Shown here in pieces: positions 60,340 to 64,000 of a DNA stretch of 64,000 nucleotides. The DNA lies in contig MNCI01001921.1 of the NCBI GenBank assembly GCA_015680685.1, positions 273,549-337,548 on the forward strand. The letters run 5' to 3'. The notes beneath the pieces were generated by a model, which was given only the letters and a program-made list of their open reading frames with translations, ran no database searches and had not been told where the DNA came from. This stretch comes from Gnetum montanum. Taxonomy: Eukaryota > Streptophyta > Gnetopsida > Gnetales > Gnetaceae. A program made the position numbers and the translations under genes. Every line of letters starts with the position of its first letter. Positions within the stretch are counted from its first letter, which is position 1.

Positions 60340-60615
60340 GTAATGTGAAACATCGTTTCACTTTTAACCTGCAATGTATTTTCCATATTTCCAAGTCTTC
60401 AAAACATCTTTTCAATGTTTTTATGGTTGACATCCAACATTATTTCTATGTTTTCACATTTAACGTGCAAGATTGTTTTCACGTGCAACCTAGTTTCTAT
60501 ATTTTCATACAAACATATTTTCCTTGTTTCTACTTCCACATGTACAATATGGTTTCCACTCTTAACATGCAATGTTGTTTCTAGATGTGCAAAGTTATTT
60601 CCACTTGTAAGTGGC
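60340..60615. repeat. Degenerate tandem array of a TTTCAC/TAAC/TGCAA motif
   Basis: Units of the type TTTCACTTTTAACCTGCAATG, CACATTTAACGTGCAAGATTG and CACTCTTAACATGCAATGTTG follow one another with irregular spacing. Copies are diverged, so the repeat unit is approximate. Confidence 0.5.
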
Positions 60616-61350
60616 TTTAGCTTTTAACTTTTAACATGGCATGGTTTGTCATAAGAAGGCAAAGAAAAATCAGCATTGTCTGTGGTTCAAGAAAAATAAC
60701 AGGTGCGCTGAATAAAATAGAATGACAGATTTCCTCTACCAAGCTTTCAATACTTACCAGTAGCAAATTTTCAGTCTTCTCCAACATTCCTCAAATGGAT
60801 TGTCAATGGCTACATCGCTACATCTTCCTTCCTCTAATGTGTCTGTAACGGCTTTAAAAATTTTGCTACAAATTGTAGTTTGAATGTTCAGCTCATTGTT
60901 CTGATTTTTCCCTTTTATGTGCGTGAATTTCTTCCTATGTTCTCTTCCTTTTCTCTCTTTAAAACTCTACAATTATTGAGCTTTGGTGTTTAGAAAAGGA
61001 GAAGTATTTATCTCTCCCTATGCTGAGAAATCCAAACTGTTTCTCATTGTGTTGTGAAATTGCCGTAAGCCATAGTGCTCAGTGTGGACTGTAAGAGAAG
61101 CTCCCGAATCTAGGCCGGATAATGTAACAGGTAAAGCACTTTAAAAAGCTTAAGGCCTGATTCACCCCCTCCCTTTGAGCGCCTTCTACCTAGTCGTAGA
61201 AACAGAAAAATTTTAAACTCCATAGATTTAAACAATCCTTGCATCCTCATTTTCCAATAGGTAAAGTCAAATCTCTCAAATGTGGATGGCTTTCTATAAG
61301 ATGTCCCCTCTATTGTTCACTCTTGAAGTTCATGAAAAAGAAGAGTACAA

Positions 61351-61363
61351 GGATCTAATACCA
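61351..61363 (-). promoter_or_regulatory. Primer-binding site of an E3-family element
   Basis: Minus-strand TGGTATTAGATCC, two bases inside the LTR at 61366, as in E3. Confidence 0.65.
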
Positions 61364-61365
61364 TT

Positions 61366-62289
61366 TATGGATTGTTGAACTTAGAAAGGGGGATGAATAA
61401 GATCCCCAAATTAAAATTTATTTAGATAAAGTGCACACACTAAATTTAACATGGTTCCCAAACTTGGATAGTCCACACTTAGAGGGTAGTTCACAAGCAC
61501 ACCTTTAGACTTTGTTACTCTAAAATGTGATTTGAAGGATACCACACCTTGTACAAGCTCTAAGCTACACTCTAGAGAGATTCAATGCTATGAATCCACT
61601 CAATTCTACAAGGTCATGAGAAGCTTAGAATGTGGTTTCCAAAATTCCACAACCTTTACAATCTTGAGCTTTACTCCAGAGTGTTGTGATGCTACTCCAA
61701 CACTCCATCCCTTCTTATAGTCACTATGTTTCCAAATTCATCTTGGAACTCATGCAATAGCTAGTTCATGGTCATGGAAGATTTCTTCTTCATGGCTAAG
61801 ATGTCTTTCTACATCTAGCCTCTATTCTAGGAAGATGTTTTTATTTGGTGAAAGACATCTTTCCATAACTAGCCTTCATTCTAGGAAGATGTCTTTCTCT
61901 AGTGAAAGACATCTATTATTTTGTAGAGACATCTTTGCTTGTGCTACCTTCAATTCTTCCAAGAAATCTACTATTTCTTGGAGATGTCTTTCTTTGCTTC
62001 CTTTGCATTTTTATTTCTTCATTCCTTATCCACAATCTTGAACTAACGCATGCTCCTAATATGTGAACATTGGTTGTAATTTGTTTGATCTTTGTTCACA
62101 TTCTTTGAATTCTTGCATGTTCACTTAAGACCCTATGGATGACCTTTTCCTTTGAGCTTACCAATTCATTCCTATCATCTCATCTTGGTTTCCCATGTAC
62201 TTTGTCCTACAAACACAATAATCACACAACCATACAAACATGCTTCTACTCCATTTTCCTTAATGTTTTGACATATCAAAAGATCAATA
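61366..62289 (-). repeat. E3-family 5' LTR (right end of a broken element)
   Basis: Matches the E3 LTRs from their start (GTTGAACTTAGAAAGGGGG) to their end (GTTTTGACATATCAAAAGATC). It is about 924 bp against 1238 bp, with a deletion in the middle. It is rich in AGATGTCT/AGACATCT (61790-61995). The interior to the left is replaced by the plus-strand copia element. Confidence 0.8.
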
Positions 62290-62766
62290 GGAATAGTCAC
62301 TCTCCCTCACATCTCTAAACTCCTCATCCCTTCAACTTGTATAGTTTCCCCGTCATTGGCAAAAGTAAAAATGAGAGCAAACATCCCCTCTATTTATAGG
62401 ATGGAAAAGATCCTAGGGATTGGGTAAATACTTGTGCACAAAATTTTACATAATAAGGAAAGAGTAGATAACTCATTCCTTAAAACTTCTTTTTTTACTC
62501 ATGAAATCATTGCTACTTGACTTGGACAAGTAAGCTCTCATCAGATAGTGGAATTGTGAGAGTGTCAACATGGCCCTTATTAAATGAGTCACTTGTCCCT
62601 TTTTCAGTCATTAATATGTATTGAAGAATTTTCATATAAGTAAAATAATGTCATCATAAGCATGTAATAGAGCATACACAACCATTATACATTGACTTTT
62701 CTAATGGCCCTACATTTTTGTATTTTTTAGTCATTTTTTAATTTATAATCTATGAGGGTTTCTAAT
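62290..62766. other. Unassigned stretch
   Basis: No gene or repeat recognised. Confidence 0.4.
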
Positions 62767-63006
62767 TTATTTTGTTCTTTTAACTATTTTCCACATTTTA
62801 GCTCCACCAATGCTAGTCCCAAGATTGGTTATAAAAGGAGGGTTAACATTAAGTTGATAGGTGATTGTAAAATATTTCCAAATCTCATGGATGAGTTCCT
62901 TTTTAGATTTTGTAGATGCTAGGGCATTTTCCAAATGCAATGCATAGTAGAAGCTAGTTACTAATGAAAAAGAACTCATGTACTTGACCCCATTTTGTTG
63001 GGACAA
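62767..63006 (-). CDS. Unrecognised open frame, 79 residues
   Basis: The minus-strand frame contains SQQNGVKYMSSFSLVTSFYY, ALHLENALASTKSKKELIHE and NPPFITNLGTSIGGAKMWK. Unlike most short open frames here, it has a normal amino-acid composition without homopolymer bias. I do not recognise the family. Sequence just upstream (63010-63110, minus strand) may continue it in broken form (SINEFF, CGNYIIIILAL). It could be a fragment of a transposon or other integrated gene, or chance. Confidence 0.25.
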   Translation of the reverse strand: MSQQNGVKYMSSFSLVTSFYYALHLENALASTKSKKELIHEIWKYFTITYQLNVNPPFITNLGTSIGGAKMWKIVKRTK

Positions 63007-63714
63007 GGCTAGGATGATAATGATATAGTTTCCACATTTCCTATAATATATCTAGAAAAACTCATTGATACTAAACTTTTTATCTATCCAACATTTTACA
63101 CATATTGAGCTGGTCATAACAAAAACAAATATGTCATAACTATTATGCTAGAAATTAATAGAGGAAAATATCGTCCCACTAGATACTTTTTAAATGTTTA
63201 ACATAAAAAGATCAAAATCCAAGGCTCAAATTAAAAAGCTAATTGTAGATCTATACTCTAGGTATAAAGTTGAGTTAGTCCACCATATTTGAGTGTCATC
63301 CAACAACTTTGAATTTTGACATATTTTATTAATTAAATATTCAATAATTTTAGAATTCTAAGTAAACATTAGAATAAACCATGGGTCCACATCACATTAA
63401 TTTCCTATTATTATTCTAAAATAATGATAAACTTTGTAATGCTTATTTATTACTAATATATATATATAACTTAAAATAATAAAAAATAGGCAAAAGTTAG
63501 AAATAAATAGTAATCTTGCTTATGTCAACCAGACAAAAGTCTTCATATTACTAAGAAGAATTAAGCACATCTACAATTATATAAGCTTTAAAACAAATTA
63601 AATTCTAAATATTTAAAAGAGTACAAAGTTCACATGTACAAATGTGGGGAACTACATTATTTGGCTAGGAAGTAGTAAGAATAGAACATTGTAACATGAA
63701 TATTGATTTTAATT
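63007..63714. other. Unassigned AT-rich stretch
   Basis: Nothing supported, apart from a possible weak upstream continuation of the 62767-63006 frame. Confidence 0.35.
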
Positions 63715-64000
63715 AACTTGAAAACAATGAGAAGTAAATATAGGCTAGCTTAGTGATGATAAGAATCCATTTGTAATCTTATATTCATGTCTTAGGCTCA
63801 TACAATTGTTATTAGGATTACCAAGTAAACCATTACTAGGTAAACGAAATGATATTACTACTGCGTTAGCAAACAACAATACTTAATGCTTGACATTAGT
63901 CATACTTATTCGACCAAATAGTAACATACATTAGAAATGTAACAACTGAAATGTAAACTATAGATGGAAAATAAGTCTATGTTATGTGAAATGTTGCAAT
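63715..64000 (-). repeat. Partial T-family LTR at the window edge
   Basis: Matches the inner part of the T-family LTRs at 35640-35900 and 41570-41820 (TAGGCTAGCTTAGTGATGA, then ATTAGGATTACCAAGTAAAC and TTAGTCATACTTATTCGA). It is cut by the end of the window. Confidence 0.75.

Larger units (their letters stand above)
58795..61204 (+). mobile_element. Probable 3' LTR of the copia element
   Basis: Starts after a polypurine-like tract and ends near 61204, shortly after CCTGATTCACCCCCTCCC, a sequence typical of the end of SIRE-like copia LTRs. It contains a TATA box (CCTATAAAT, 59745-59751) where an LTR promoter should lie, and several short tandem repeats upstream and downstream. No partner LTR is in the window, so the limits are inferred. 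Confidence 0.5.

Overview
The window is AT-rich, repeat-dominated nuclear DNA from a seed plant. A gymnosperm is most likely, because the only recognisable host gene is a broken cytochrome P450 resembling the gymnosperm CYP750 family, and because the rest is old, heavily mutated LTR-retrotransposon sequence nested several layers deep. I see no intact protein-coding gene, no rRNA or tRNA, no CRISPR array and no prokaryotic feature. Nearly all pol and gag homology is broken by stops and frameshifts, many of them C-to-T or G-to-A changes as expected from decay of methylated DNA. Names such as E3 or T1 below are labels of mine.

Layout. 1-4312: 3' part of a Ty3/gypsy chromovirus-like element (E1, + strand): a 33-bp minisatellite, integrase remnant and 3' LTR. 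5007-5700: 5' fragment of a Ty1/copia element (- strand; LTR end, primer-binding site, gag) abutting a P450 pseudogene at 5700-9043 (+) that lacks its N-terminus. 9793-10585: candidate two-exon gene fragment of unknown function (-). 12375-25537: decayed Tat/Athila-like gypsy element T1 (-), its integrase split by a solo LTR (13097-14070, target duplication CATAG) and by a complete gag-only LTR element E3 (14376-20467). 27176-28866: internally deleted copia element E4 (-). 33160-49904: element E5 (+), with very long LTRs and only 319 bp of interior; its 5' LTR contains two further complete elements, T2 (35364-42159, Tat-like, gag only) and E6 (42469-46523, gag plus protease only). 52385-62289: mosaic of E3-family LTRs, an Athila-like integrase (-) and a copia gag-pol (+) with its probable 3' LTR. 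63715-64000: start of another T-family LTR running off the window.

Functionally the window shows parasitic elements in layers. Several have all the cis signals (LTRs, primer-binding site, polypurine tract) but lack reverse transcriptase and integrase (E3, T2, E5, E6), so they must have used enzymes from other elements; T1 and T2 share gag and LTR type and look like an autonomous/non-autonomous pair. Most conclusions come from by-eye alignment and translation, so boundaries with matching target duplications (solo LTR, E3, E5) are firmer than the rest.
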